Below are positions 30,276 to 40,101 of a stretch of DNA of 64,000 bases, piece after piece. The notes under the pieces were generated by a model. It saw only the letters and a list, made by a program, of their open reading frames with translations. It ran no database searches and was not told where the DNA came from. The DNA comes from Pseudomonas sp. UMAB-08. GTDB lineage: Bacteria > Pseudomonadota > Gammaproteobacteria > Pseudomonadales > Pseudomonadaceae. Each line of letters starts with the position of its first letter. Positions within the stretch are counted from its first letter, which is position 1. The stretch is taken from assembly GCF_900095225.1 (NCBI RefSeq), contig NZ_LT607419.1, positions 208,348 to 272,347 of the forward strand, written 5' to 3'. The translations under genes and the position numbers were made by a program.

Positions 30276-33200
30276 GTGAGAGGGCGTATCCGACAGAGGT
30301 GTTCGCAAGTTGGCGAGACTGAGGCCGGGCAGTGTTAGATGAATCGCGCCGCGCGGCGCCTGGCGCAGCATGTCTTGCCAGCGGTCGCTGTGGAGTTTAG
30401 GGCCGACCTGTACCTGTGGCGCCTGCAATAGCCACTTCAGGTTTCGTTGATATTCAACGAGGCTCAGGAATTGACGCTTGTCGCCATCCAGGCTCCAGGG
30501 AGTGCTTTCCAGCCATTGATCATGAGGCGAGGTGTTGTGGCGGTTGTAAAGCCAGGTGCCACCCAGTTCAATGACAGTGAAGAACGCGCCCGCCAGATTG
30601 ACGCGAAAGAACACGGTCGACATCCGTACTCCGGCGGCGGCCCAAGCGGCGATGCGCGCGGCTCGATTGGGCGCGAATATAACTTTGTAAGCAGAGTACA
30701 ACACGCTGCTGAAATCATAGGTATGACTGATCAGTTGCCCCCCAGCACCCACCATGGCCAACGTCGCGCTGTTTTGAAGTGTACGGTTGCCGCTACGCAC
30801 AGCCTGCTGCCAATTGCTATGGTGTGCGTTAAGGCTAGCGCCGGTTGCGAAAATTCCAGCGAATGAACCTAGCCCCCCAAGCCCTAAGTGCATCTTGCCC
30901 AACTGCACGTGCACATTATTCAAAGCATGCCGCTGAAAAACGCTCGCAAGCGCGGCAGCCCTCGCCGTCAAGGCCGTGTCAAAAATCCCACGAGCCGCCG
31001 TAAACCCAGAAGCCGCCGTGGCAGTACCGGCAACAACGAATGAACGAAACGCCTCATCGCCCCATGACTGCGCCTTGGCCTCCCTCCCCACCACTATCAA
31101 ATTCACCATCTGCGCCACAAACACCAGCACCCCCACCCCATCGCCCAGCACATTCAGCTTCGGCGCAGTCTGTATCCCCTGGCGCACATTGCCCATCAAG
31201 TGACCCAGCTCCCGCTGTTGCGCAGGCGGGAACAGCAAGGTCACGCCCGCCTTGCCCTGCGCGGCGCCGTAGAGTCTGACGGATTCATGGGGCAGCTCGG
31301 GGATGGGACTGATGGCTTTGGCCAGGCGCGCCTCTATCGTGTCCAGTGTCCTGCGAATTTGGTAGATTTCGGCCTGCAGTCTTTTCGCTTCGGGCTCTTT
31401 GTGGTCCCAGCGACGGATGATCTGGTTGCGATCATGGGTCACCCGCTTGAGTTGTCGACGCTGCTCAAGCACTTCTTTGAGGTCGTTCTGCAAGGCGGTT
31501 TGTTCGGCCGGGGTGGCGAAGGTGAAGGTCGCGCCTTCGCGTTTTGCGGCTTCGAGAATTCGCCCCGGCAGGGCTTTGGGCAGGTTGCGGAACAGTTGGT
31601 CCAGGTCTGGCATCTGTTCGCGTTGAATGCCCTGGATGAATGCGCTTTGTATCCGTTCCATTCCGCGACTCAGGGCTGGCGCCAAGGTATCGCGCGCGCC
31701 TTCTGCGACCACGCGAACGTTGTCGGGCAACTGATCGAGGGCCGGGAGCTTGCCCTGGGTGATCCGTTGCCACTCGCCGATCCAGTGCGGCAGATTGTTG
31801 AGCAGCGCATAACCGACGTTGACCAGCGTGGCGTACTGGGTGGTCAGTTGGCTTTGTTCACTCAACGGCAAGGTATGCAGGAGCGGCAGGCTGAACTGCG
31901 GATTTTTCTCCAGCCACTCGAGCATCGCCTGGCTGGACGTGTCGCTGCGGCAGATGTCTTTGAGGCAGGCGTATTCGGCGCTGAACGCCGCCAGTTGCTG
32001 CGCGGCCTGTTGTGCATCGAAATACCAGGCGGCGCGATGGAAGCGGCCGGCAGCGACCAACGCCACCCGGTCTTCGCTGATGAGGTCGAGCAAGGGATTC
32101 CAGCGCGCCAGATTTGCCCTGTGCTCAGCCAGCACGTGATCCATGGCGGCGCGGTCGATCAGTTCATTGACGCCGCGCTGCCCGATTTTTGCACCCGCGA
32201 GCACGTCCTTGATGCGTTGGTTCTGTTCTTTGCCTAACTGGACCAGCGCCTTGAGGTGGCGCTCGACAAAGTCGTCCGGCGCGGGCCGCATGAACTGTCG
32301 AGTGTGATAGCGCCAGTCAACGTCCTGAAGGATCACGACCTTGATCGACCCCAAGGCGAGGCTGCCGAAAAAGCCTTGCTCCTTGCGAAACTGATCCAGC
32401 GCTTCCTGACGTTCCTCCAGCAAGGCCTCGGGGGGATCGGCTTTTTGACTGGAAACGGCCTGGCCGCTGTTATTCAAATGATCGAGTAATGCGCGCCCGG
32501 CATGGTTGCGCTGTGGTGACGGCAGGTCATCCAGGTCCTGAAGCATGGCCTTGATCGCCGGATCATCGCTGGCATTGGCCAGTCCCGTCAGGTTGCTGTC
32601 ATTGAGCAGGGTCAGGGATTCGATGTAACAGGCCAGCAAGTAATCGCGCTCGTTGGCGTTCTGCTGCGCGCCACCCTCGGCCCACCCCTCGATCCAGCCG
32701 ACCACCGCGTCTTGATAGTTGGCCAGATCGGTCAATACGCCGATGTCGTCATGCACCACCAGGCACAGCGTGTCGTGTTGGTAAAGCGGCAGCACGCGCT
32801 TTAGCAGTTCGCCGACATGCGCTTCGCGAAAGCGTTTGGGGGTTTCCCACAGATAAGGCATGCGCTCCTTGGCCGGGAGGTCGGCGTCGGGCAGCAGTGC
32901 ATCATCTTCGGCCAATTCAGCCAGCCAGCGCTCAGTCTGTTGCAAAGTGAGTAGGTCCTTGCCACCGGTTTCGCAATTGACGTTGGCGAGCCCGACAGCG
33001 TGCATGAAGTGCGCGCGCTCGTCGGCGCTGTTCAACATCCGATTGCATTGGACGGCGGTCCATTGCACGTCGGCAAAGCTGACATGCAGGGTGCTGCTCC
33101 TGGCAAATACCAAGGCCGGTTCCGCACTCTGCGGTTCACGCTGGTCGCTGCTGACCTCGGCACCTTGCCAGAGCAACGCACTGATGGCGCCCTCGATAAC

Positions 33201-33464
33201 CCGGTATTCGTGCAGCTCACGGGCCGCGCTGTCGATGATGTACAGCCAGCCGTCACGCAACAGGCGCACGCCCAACGGCCGGCTTTTCAGCGCATAAGGC
33301 AGCGTCAATTCGGTCGATGGATCAGCGCGCTCGACCAGACCGTAACGCAACGGAAGTAACTGCACCTTGGGCTGGCGCAAGGGGCACATACCGTAGCCGA
33401 GGACATCGCTTTTGGATTCGGCGGCGGCAGCGAGGTTGGGGTCTTTGCGGGGGTTATAAGTCAT
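29907..33464 (-). CDS. VasX-like type VI secretion effector
   Basis: 1185 residues. The N-terminus has the VasX/BTH_I2691-type pattern: CPLR at ~27-30, LPLRYGLVE at 37-45 and LLRDGWLYIID at 68-78. A long helical middle (~150-760) follows, with a charged coiled-coil at ~690-750. Residues ~770-970 hold four or five hydrophobic, Gly/Ala-rich segments (GVLVFVAQMVNLIVV, VVAGTATAASGF, GLGGLGSFAGIFATG, ...), as in colicin-like pore formers. The last ~120 residues are soluble and are the part that is duplicated downstream. VasX of Vibrio cholerae permeabilises target inner membranes; this protein probably does the same. The ATG at 33464 overlaps the adaptor stop (ATGA); a start 50 codons earlier lies inside the adaptor gene. 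Confidence 0.82.
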   Translation of the reverse strand: MTYNPRKDPNLAAAAESKSDVLGYGMCPLRQPKVQLLPLRYGLVERADPSTELTLPYALKSRPLGVRLLRDGWLYIIDSAARELHEYRVIEGAISALLWQGAEVSSDQREPQSAEPALVFARSSTLHVSFADVQWTAVQCNRMLNSADERAHFMHAVGLANVNCETGGKDLLTLQQTERWLAELAEDDALLPDADLPAKERMPYLWETPKRFREAHVGELLKRVLPLYQHDTLCLVVHDDIGVLTDLANYQDAVVGWIEGWAEGGAQQNANERDYLLACYIESLTLLNDSNLTGLANASDDPAIKAMLQDLDDLPSPQRNHAGRALLDHLNNSGQAVSSQKADPPEALLEERQEALDQFRKEQGFFGSLALGSIKVVILQDVDWRYHTRQFMRPAPDDFVERHLKALVQLGKEQNQRIKDVLAGAKIGQRGVNELIDRAAMDHVLAEHRANLARWNPLLDLISEDRVALVAAGRFHRAAWYFDAQQAAQQLAAFSAEYACLKDICRSDTSSQAMLEWLEKNPQFSLPLLHTLPLSEQSQLTTQYATLVNVGYALLNNLPHWIGEWQRITQGKLPALDQLPDNVRVVAEGARDTLAPALSRGMERIQSAFIQGIQREQMPDLDQLFRNLPKALPGRILEAAKREGATFTFATPAEQTALQNDLKEVLEQRRQLKRVTHDRNQIIRRWDHKEPEAKRLQAEIYQIRRTLDTIEARLAKAISPIPELPHESVRLYGAAQGKAGVTLLFPPAQQRELGHLMGNVRQGIQTAPKLNVLGDGVGVLVFVAQMVNLIVVGREAKAQSWGDEAFRSFVVAGTATAASGFTAARGIFDTALTARAAALASVFQRHALNNVHVQLGKMHLGLGGLGSFAGIFATGASLNAHHSNWQQAVRSGNRTLQNSATLAMVGAGGQLISHTYDFSSVLYSAYKVIFAPNRAARIAAWAAAGVRMSTVFFRVNLAGAFFTVIELGGTWLYNRHNTSPHDQWLESTPWSLDGDKRQFLSLVEYQRNLKWLLQAPQVQVGPKLHSDRWQDMLRQAPRGAIHLTLPGLSLANLRTPLSDTPSHRLSIAAYRIITAQWDRGFDSDQWAIVSERVIASLRVVQSAPLILRLDYPDEWERPSTVAKAALVLAVAVQTYDSEGEAQTHLYHLRLDPNGGGVFPVAPFEPRYDTAKLFTVDPLTLEGADE

Positions 33465-34342
33465 GGGCGATCCTTGTCGGCCGAGTGGGCCAAGGCCCAG
33501 GCGCTTGCCAGTTGGGCGGCTGCGGTGATGCGAGCACTGGGTGTTTGAGCCGACGGGGTGTTCAGCAGCCGCGTAATCTGTGGGTGTTGCTCCAGGGGCG
33601 ACGATCCCAGCCACGCGAAAATATTGACGTAATACGTCAGGTCGGACTGGCTGGTGAACCCCTGCGCGTAGGCGGTGCGGACTTGTCGGTCGAGCGCAGG
33701 CCAGCGCTCCGGCAACGGCCTGACGCGCTCGTCGGGAAAATACGCCCGCAGGTGCGCATCGAGCTTCAGCGTGGCTCGACGCAGGTCGACAGCATCCAGC
33801 GCAGCATTCTGTTCGGTGCTCAACTCATAACGCTTTGGCAGGTCGGCAGGCGTCGTCAGCGCACGCGTGTGCCGATGCCAACCGCCCGTGACACTGTCAG
33901 GGATGACCCAGGTATGAATTGGCCCGAACAATCGCTCGTCGCGGCCTTGCGCACCGACCAAGGCCTGCGCCACGGCGGGGTCAGCCAGACGCAACATCAC
34001 CTCGGGCCCCTCACTGACGTGTACCGTCAGCAGTTTGCGCAGATGTTTCACCAGTCGATTAAGCGGTTCCCGGGTGAACAGCAACGAGCCCCACTCTTGC
34101 GCGGCATGTTCGAGGTAGAACTGAAACGCCGGATCGTCGGGCTGCCCGATGACCACCAACAAGGGGGAAATATCGCTGAGGGCGTTGAAACGCGTTTCCT
34201 TGTACAGCGGGATTTTGAGGATGCCGGGCGCGCGCGCCGCCAGCCTGAGGGGTAAGTCGGGTACCGCTGCGCCATCGAGCAGTAGCACGGCCTGTCCCTG
34301 ATCCCAAGGCAGGTCCTGAGAAAGTGCAGTGAGCGTATTCAT
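33461..34342 (-). CDS. DUF4123 T6SS adaptor (effector chaperone)
   Basis: 293 residues with the DUF4123 pattern: an N-terminal AVLLLDGAA with the family's strand, KIPLYKETRF, SPLLVVIGQPDDPAFQFYL, WGSLLFTREPLNRLVKHLRKLLTV, FGPIHTWVIPD. DUF4123 proteins load a specific effector onto a VgrG spike and are not themselves secreted. Position between vgrG and the effector, with ATGA overlaps on both sides, fits that role exactly. Confidence 0.87.
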   Translation of the reverse strand: MNTLTALSQDLPWDQGQAVLLLDGAAVPDLPLRLAARAPGILKIPLYKETRFNALSDISPLLVVIGQPDDPAFQFYLEHAAQEWGSLLFTREPLNRLVKHLRKLLTVHVSEGPEVMLRLADPAVAQALVGAQGRDERLFGPIHTWVIPDSVTGGWHRHTRALTTPADLPKRYELSTEQNAALDAVDLRRATLKLDAHLRAYFPDERVRPLPERWPALDRQVRTAYAQGFTSQSDLTYYVNIFAWLGSSPLEQHPQITRLLNTPSAQTPSARITAAAQLASAWALAHSADKDRP

Positions 34343-36351
34343 GCTTTCACGGCCTCTTCACAGAGCACGCAGCGCGATCGATGCTCAACGACCAGGTTAT
34401 GTTTCTGATCGCTCGGCAGAACATCGCGTACCAGCATAAGCACCTCGCCGGGCGCCAACGGCATGGCCGGGGTTCCCGGTACCGGCACGCCGCCGACCTG
34501 GATCGGTGTACTGCTGAAAATCCCCGCCGGATTGATGACGATGTGTTGGCCGTTGATCGACAACGTCAAGGTAAGGCCGCCGTTGATGACGATATCGCTG
34601 CCAGTGATGTGCACTTCTTGGCCGGCAGATATCAACAGGTCGCCACCCACGCGGGTGTGACTGCTGCCAGCCACCTGTCGGTGATCGTCGGCCAGCAACT
34701 GCACTTTGCGCGCGCCGGTGACGGTGACGTTTTCCTCGGCCTTGAGCACGGTGGTGCTGTTGCCTTTGATGGTTTCCAGACGCTGACCGCCGATTTCGAT
34801 TCGGCTGTCGTTCTGGATCAACTGCTCCATGTCGCGTTGGGCGCGGAGGTAAATCCGTTCCGCCCCGCTCTTGTCTTCCAGGCTCAGCTCGTTGAAGCCC
34901 GAACCTCCCCCGGTGCTTTTACTGCGCAAAACGGTTTTGGTCTTGTTGTCCGGCAGGTTGTAAGGCACTTGATGGGTGTTGTTGCTCAGGCAGCCCACCA
35001 CTATCGGCTTGCAGGCATGTCCCTCCTCAAAGGCGACCAACACTTCCATGCCCACGCGCGGGATGGTGACCGCGCCATACCCGGCACCGGCCCAGCTGGA
35101 GGCCACGCGTACCCAGCAACTGGTGCTTTCGTTGTTTTCACTGCGGTCCCAGTGAAAACGGACTTTTACCCGCCCGTATTGATCGCAATGGATTTCCTCC
35201 TGCGCAGGGCCGGTCACCACAGCGGTTTGCATGCCTTGAATCTTCGGGATCGGATGCTTGAGTGCCGGACGAAACTGCACGGCCTCGCGGATGGCAATGA
35301 ACTCATTGCGATAGCCCTGAGTGATTCGGCCGGTTTCCACCGGCTCGTCACCGACCGCGTATTCCTCTAATACAGCAGGCTGGCGACCCTCATGAAACAC
35401 CCAGGTTGGCAGCCAGACCACGTTCCAGTTCCGCTCCGGGTGTTCTTCTATCTGTAACGGCGTACCACTGCGCAATGCCGGTTGGTTGCTCTGGCCTTGG
35501 GCCCGTTCAGCATCGCCGCGAAGCCGCTCCAGCGCCCGGCGCGTGCGCACCCGTCCTGCGTGCGCGGTATCAAATTCTCCGGGGTAGATGTACGCCTCAA
35601 GGTTCGGAAATACCTTGGAATCCCGGTCCGCCTCCAGCGAGATGTGCGCGTTTTTGAAGTCGTAATCACGGTGGGTGACGCGGCTGGGGCGGGTGCTCAG
35701 GCCTACGCCGAACGCCTGGATCACCGGATGCTCCGACGCCATGCCGTTGATCGGTCGAAACGGCATCGCCACGGTGGGATTGCCCGCGTGATAGAACTCG
35801 GTTTCCTGATCGGCGAAGATCAGTTGGTGCCCTTGTGGCGTGTGCTTAAAGTAATAGAAGTAGCCTTCGGCCTCGCACAAGCGGCTGACGAAATGCAGGT
35901 CGGATTCATCGTACTGAACGCAATACTCATGCGGGACCGGTTTCTCCGGACCGATGGTGAATTGCACATCCAGGCCATTCAGCACGCCATGCCCTTTGAG
36001 CACGTCGCGAATGATGGCTTCAGTGGTCATATTCTGGAAAATCCGCCGATTACTGGCGTGCTGCAAATAACGCAGAAACGGCACCATCACCAGTTGGTAA
36101 TGGCTCAGCCGGGTGCCCACTTTGCCCTTCCGGATGGAGTAGATATGGCCATGCAGGCCCTGATTGCCAAAGGCCAGGTAGGCTTCTTTGTGCAGCAGGC
36201 CTTCCAGCTCGCGCGGCGGTCGCTCGGTGACCACATCGACGGTGATTTCGAAGCACTCGCTGATGGCCTCTTCGCCGAAAAAGGCTAAAACGAGCAACTC
36301 GTGGTCCTGATTCCCTTTGATGCTGAGCGTAAACGTTGGGGCAGTGGACAT
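34339..36351 (-). CDS. vgrG: VgrG spike protein (TssI)
   Basis: 670 residues, the size of an unfused VgrG. The gp27-like part covers ~1-380 (ECFEITVDVV, RRIFQNMTTEAIIRDVL, QYDESDLHFVSRLCEAEGYFYYF), the gp5-OB domain ~385-470 (DQYGRVKVRFHWDR, CWVRVASSWAGAGYG, IPRVGMEVLVAFEEG) and the beta-helix needle ~500-620. The last ~50 residues are an extension ending SRCVLCEEAVKA, with a CxxC pair, probably the effector/adaptor docking tail. It starts the island's operon. No hcp, PAAR, sheath or membrane-complex gene is nearby, so it must use a T6SS machine encoded elsewhere. Confidence 0.92.
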   Translation of the reverse strand: MSTAPTFTLSIKGNQDHELLVLAFFGEEAISECFEITVDVVTERPPRELEGLLHKEAYLAFGNQGLHGHIYSIRKGKVGTRLSHYQLVMVPFLRYLQHASNRRIFQNMTTEAIIRDVLKGHGVLNGLDVQFTIGPEKPVPHEYCVQYDESDLHFVSRLCEAEGYFYYFKHTPQGHQLIFADQETEFYHAGNPTVAMPFRPINGMASEHPVIQAFGVGLSTRPSRVTHRDYDFKNAHISLEADRDSKVFPNLEAYIYPGEFDTAHAGRVRTRRALERLRGDAERAQGQSNQPALRSGTPLQIEEHPERNWNVVWLPTWVFHEGRQPAVLEEYAVGDEPVETGRITQGYRNEFIAIREAVQFRPALKHPIPKIQGMQTAVVTGPAQEEIHCDQYGRVKVRFHWDRSENNESTSCWVRVASSWAGAGYGAVTIPRVGMEVLVAFEEGHACKPIVVGCLSNNTHQVPYNLPDNKTKTVLRSKSTGGGSGFNELSLEDKSGAERIYLRAQRDMEQLIQNDSRIEIGGQRLETIKGNSTTVLKAEENVTVTGARKVQLLADDHRQVAGSSHTRVGGDLLISAGQEVHITGSDIVINGGLTLTLSINGQHIVINPAGIFSSTPIQVGGVPVPGTPAMPLAPGEVLMLVRDVLPSDQKHNLVVEHRSRCVLCEEAVKA

Positions 36352-36495
36352 CGCCGTTCTTCATATCGGAATGAACGGTGATTCTGGGTAGATGAGCTGA
36401 CCAAAGGTATCCCGCGCCGCCGACAAACTCAGTAGGAGACGTCTCTCAATTTCGTAGGGTTATTCTTGCACTCCCCCGACGCTCTTCAACAACCA
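36352..36495. other. Upstream region of vgrG
   Basis: About 140 bases between vgrG and the lpxC terminator. The vgrG ATG has only a weak AAGAA site upstream. No clear promoter seen. Confidence 0.4.
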
Positions 36496-36523
36496 TAAAA
36501 AAAGGCCACCCGAAGGCAGCCTT
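36496..36523 (-). terminator. Terminator of lpxC / dcw operon
   Basis: On the minus strand AAGGCTGCC, a TTCG tetraloop and GGTGGCCTT form a 9-bp stem with two wobble pairs, followed by seven T. The UUCG loop is especially stable. Confidence 0.9.
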
Positions 36524-36552
36524 AAAAAATAAAAGGAAAGAGAGAGTACTAA

Positions 36553-37464
36553 TTACACGGCCGCAACAGGACGCATGTAAGAGATCGGAGCGGTGCTGGC
36601 GTCTTCGAAGGTCACGATTTCCCAAGCATCTTTCTGCGCAATCAATGCGCGAAGAAGGACGTTGTTCAGTGCGTGCCCAGACTTGAAGCCTCGGAACTCG
36701 CCTATCAGGCTATTGCCCAGCAGGTAGAGGTCGCCGATTGCATCCAGGATTTTGTGTTTGACGAATTCGTCCTCATACCGCAGGCCGTCTTCGTTAAGCA
36801 CGCCGTCCTTGTCGACCACGATGGCATTTTCTACGCTACCGCCAAGTGCGAGGTTGTGCTTGCGCAGGTACTCGATATCACTCATGAACCCAAAGGTACG
36901 GGCGCGGCTGACTTCTTTAACAAAAGAAGTGCTGGAAAAATCCACGGTTGCACTTTGAGTACGGTTACGGAAAACAGGGTGGTCAAAGTCGATCTCGAAA
37001 CTCACCTTGAACCCTTCGAAAGGCAGGAAAGTGGCGGTTTTGCCGTCCTCTTCCACGGTGACTTCTTTCAGGATACGAATGAATTTCTTGGCTGCGTCCT
37101 GTTCTTCCAGGCCGGCAGATTGAATCAGGAATACGAAGGGTCCCGCGCTGCCGTCCATGATTGGAACTTCGGAGGCAGAGAGTTCGACGTAGGCGTTATC
37201 GATGCCAAGGCCAGCCATGGCCGAAAGCAAGTGCTCTACCGTGTCCACCTTGGTGTCCCCGCTGACCAAAGTGGTCGACAGGGTGGTGTCACCGACGTTT
37301 TCCGCACGGGCAGGGATCTGCACCACAGGGTCGAGGTCGGCACGACAAAACACGATGCCGGTATTCACAGGTGCGGGCTTGAGGGTCAGGTAAACCTTTT
37401 CCCCCGAGTGCAGGCCTACACCTGTGGCACGGATAATATTTTTCAGGGTGCGTTGTTTAATCAT
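36553..37464 (-). CDS. lpxC: UDP-3-O-acyl-N-acetylglucosamine deacetylase
   Basis: 303 residues. LpxC is the zinc enzyme of the committed step of lipid A synthesis. The zinc ligands are visible in [11 protein letters not shown] (H78 region) and [11 protein letters not shown] (His and Asp around 237-241), and the [10 protein letters not shown] segment near 265 carries the catalytic His. It follows ftsZ after 112 bp, the usual end of the dcw cluster in pseudomonads, with its own terminator downstream. Confidence 0.98.
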   Translation of the reverse strand: MIKQRTLKNIIRATGVGLHSGEKVYLTLKPAPVNTGIVFCRADLDPVVQIPARAENVGDTTLSTTLVSGDTKVDTVEHLLSAMAGLGIDNAYVELSASEVPIMDGSAGPFVFLIQSAGLEEQDAAKKFIRILKEVTVEEDGKTATFLPFEGFKVSFEIDFDHPVFRNRTQSATVDFSSTSFVKEVSRARTFGFMSDIEYLRKHNLALGGSVENAIVVDKDGVLNEDGLRYEDEFVKHKILDAIGDLYLLGNSLIGEFRGFKSGHALNNVLLRALIAQKDAWEIVTFEDASTAPISYMRPVAAV

Positions 37465-37576
37465 GGCATTGGCCGCTTCAGCGCAAGTTGCGAACTGGTA
37501 TCAACAAAGGCTGGCGATAATAGCAGACCCGGCCTTTGCTGAACACCAATCACCCTAATACCCCTGATACATTTCA

Positions 37577-38767
37577 TCAATCGGCCTGGCGACGCAGGAA
37601 AGCCGGGATATCCAGATAATCCAGGTCATCGTGCGGATTCATCTTCGCAGCAGCGGCAGCACCGGCGTGAGCCTGGTTGCGCATCACAGTCGGACGGTCC
37701 AGATCGCGGTAATTCACCGACGGCAGCTCCTGACGTGCAGAAGGTTGCACCGCTGCATGTTGTTGCGAGGTCTGCAGGGTGTTGTCGATCACCTTCACAG
37801 GTTTCTCGATTTTCGCGCCCAGGCCAGTGGCAACCACAGTCACGTGCAACTCGTCGCGCATGTCCGGATCGATAACCGTACCGACCTTGACCATCGCGTG
37901 CTCGGAAGCGAACGCTTCAATGATGCTACCCACGTCCGAGTACTCACCCAGAGACAGGTCAGGACCGGCAGTGATGTTGACCAGGATGCCGCGAGCACCT
38001 TGCAGGTTGACGTCTTCGAGCAGCGGGTTGCGGATGGCTGCTTCAGTCGCTTCACGCGCACGGTTCGGACCGCTGGCGCAGCCAGTGCCCATCATCGCCA
38101 TACCCATTTCGCTCATCACGGTGCGTACGTCAGCGAAGTCGACGTTGATCATGCCCGGACGTTTGATGATGTCGGAGATACCGCGAACGGCACCGGCCAG
38201 TACATCGTCAGCCTTGGCGAAAGCCGACAGCAGGCTGGCGTCCTTACCGAGGATGGTCAGCAGCTTCTCGTTAGGGATGGTGATCAACGAGTCAACGCTT
38301 TCCGACAGCAGACGGATGCCTTCATCGGCGATCTGCATGCGCTTGCGGCCTTCGAACGGGAACGGACGAGTCACCACTGCAACGGTGAGGATCCCCATTT
38401 CCTTGGCCACTTCGGCAATGATCGGTGCAGCACCGGTACCGGTACCGCCGCCCATGCCAGTGGTAATGAACACCATGTTGGTGCCCTGTAGCACTTCAGC
38501 AATGCGCTCACGGTCTTCCAGTGCAGCCTGACGACCTACTTCAGGGTTGGCACCAGCACCCAAACCCTTGGTCACACCAGTGCCCAATTGCAGGATGGTC
38601 CGTGCGCCGATGCTTTTCAGCGCTTGTGCGTCAGTGTTGGCGCAGATGAATTCCACACCTTCGATGTTGCTCTTAACCATATGGTTAACAGCATTACCAC
38701 CACCACCACCGACACCGATAACTTTGATTACCGGGCTTTGCGGGACGTTGTCTACGAGTTCGAACAT
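37577..38767 (-). CDS. ftsZ: Cell-division protein FtsZ
   Basis: 396 residues. The tubulin-like GTPase forms the division ring. GVGGGGGNAVNHM near residue 20 and the tubulin signature GGGTGTGAAP at ~105-114 bind GTP; the catalytic T7 loop follows. The variable linker runs from ~318, and the C-terminal conserved peptide DYLDIPAFLRRQAD, which binds FtsA and ZipA, is intact. Confidence 0.99.
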   Translation of the reverse strand: MFELVDNVPQSPVIKVIGVGGGGGNAVNHMVKSNIEGVEFICANTDAQALKSIGARTILQLGTGVTKGLGAGANPEVGRQAALEDRERIAEVLQGTNMVFITTGMGGGTGTGAAPIIAEVAKEMGILTVAVVTRPFPFEGRKRMQIADEGIRLLSESVDSLITIPNEKLLTILGKDASLLSAFAKADDVLAGAVRGISDIIKRPGMINVDFADVRTVMSEMGMAMMGTGCASGPNRAREATEAAIRNPLLEDVNLQGARGILVNITAGPDLSLGEYSDVGSIIEAFASEHAMVKVGTVIDPDMRDELHVTVVATGLGAKIEKPVKVIDNTLQTSQQHAAVQPSARQELPSVNYRDLDRPTVMRNQAHAGAAAAAKMNPHDDLDYLDIPAFLRRQAD

Positions 38768-38833
38768 TTTCCCTCTCCTTTCATTTTCTCTAGTTTTTTC
38801 GCCTACTGCCTACCACTACTACTGCTTTGAAAC

Positions 38834-40087
38834 TTAGAAATTGCCTTGCACCCAGCGTTTGAGGCGCTCGAATACCGGTGTTTTAGGTTCATCGCTATAG
38901 CTGCTGCTACTGATGCCGGACAACGAAATACCGTCGGATTGCTTTTGCAGTCCGTACAGCAGCAGCCCCACACCAGTGGAATAGATTGGGTTGCGGACAA
39001 CGTCCGAGAGCCCTTTGACACTGTGCGGCACGCCGAGGCGTACCGGCATATGGAAGATTTCCTCGGCCAGTTCGACCGCGCCTTCCATTTTTGAGGTACC
39101 ACCGGTCAGCACGATGCCGGCCGGGATCAAATCCTCATACCCACTGCGACGCAGTTCGGCCTGAATCAATGTGAATAACTCGTCGTAACGCGGCTCGACC
39201 ACTTCAGCCAGCGCCTGACGGGACAGCTCACGTGGTGGACGGTCGCCGACGCTTGGTACTTTGATCGTTTCACCGGCGCCAGCCAGTTTGGCCAGGGCAC
39301 AGGCGTAGCGAATCTTGATCTCTTCGGCGTATTGGGTCGGTGTGCGCAACGCCATCGCGATGTCGTTGGTGACCTGGTCGCCCGCAATCGGGATGACCGC
39401 GGTATGACGAATCGCGCCTTCGGTGAAGATGGCGATGTCAGTGGTGCCGCCGCCGATATCAACCAGGCAAACGCCCAGTTCTTTCTCGTCATCCGTCAGC
39501 ACCGAATACGCGGAGGCCAACTGCTCGAGAATGATGTCGTCGATTTCCAGCCCGCAACGACGCACGCATTTTTCGATGTTCTGTGCGGCATTGACGGCGC
39601 ACGTCACCACATGAACCTTGGCTTCCAGACGTACGCCCGACATCCCCAAAGGCTCACGTACGCCTTCCTGGTTGTCGATCACGTAGTCCTGCGGCAGGGT
39701 GTGAAGCACCCGCTGATCCGCTGGAATCGCCACGGCCTGGGCGGCATCGAGTACACGCTCCAGATCCGCCATGCTGACTTCACGATCACGGATCGCCACG
39801 ATGCCGTGGGAGTTCAGGCTGCGAATGTGGTTGCCCGCTACACCGACGAAAGCCGAGTGGATACGGCAACCGGCCATCAGTTGAGCTTCTTCAACGGCGC
39901 GCTGGATCGATTGCACGGTGGACTCGATGTTCACCACCACGCCCTTCTTCAGGCCGCGGGAAGGATGCGTGCCGATACCGACGATTTCCAGGGTGCCATC
40001 CGCCCCGACTTCGCCCACCAGCGCCACCACTTTGGAGGTGCCGATATCCAAGCCGACGATCATTTTCCCGCTTTGCACGTTTGCCAT
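38834..40087 (-). CDS. ftsA: Cell-division protein FtsA
   Basis: 417 residues. An actin-like ATPase that tethers FtsZ to the membrane: phosphate-1 loop VGLDIGTSKVVALVG, the 1C domain, LVDIGGGTTDIAIF, and the C-terminal amphipathic helix (FERLKRWVQGNF). ATG at 40087 (MANVQSGKM); an ATG six codons upstream is weaker. It starts 14 bp after ftsQ. Confidence 0.98.
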   Translation of the reverse strand: MANVQSGKMIVGLDIGTSKVVALVGEVGADGTLEIVGIGTHPSRGLKKGVVVNIESTVQSIQRAVEEAQLMAGCRIHSAFVGVAGNHIRSLNSHGIVAIRDREVSMADLERVLDAAQAVAIPADQRVLHTLPQDYVIDNQEGVREPLGMSGVRLEAKVHVVTCAVNAAQNIEKCVRRCGLEIDDIILEQLASAYSVLTDDEKELGVCLVDIGGGTTDIAIFTEGAIRHTAVIPIAGDQVTNDIAMALRTPTQYAEEIKIRYACALAKLAGAGETIKVPSVGDRPPRELSRQALAEVVEPRYDELFTLIQAELRRSGYEDLIPAGIVLTGGTSKMEGAVELAEEIFHMPVRLGVPHSVKGLSDVVRNPIYSTGVGLLLYGLQKQSDGISLSGISSSSYSDEPKTPVFERLKRWVQGNF

Positions 40088-40101
40088 GGTCCTGCCTCTT
40101 A

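Noticed and set aside
31200..32237. 345-codon open frame opposite the T6SS effector
   Set aside because: Lies wholly inside the effector gene in the reverse direction, with Gln/Arg/Gly-rich shadow composition.
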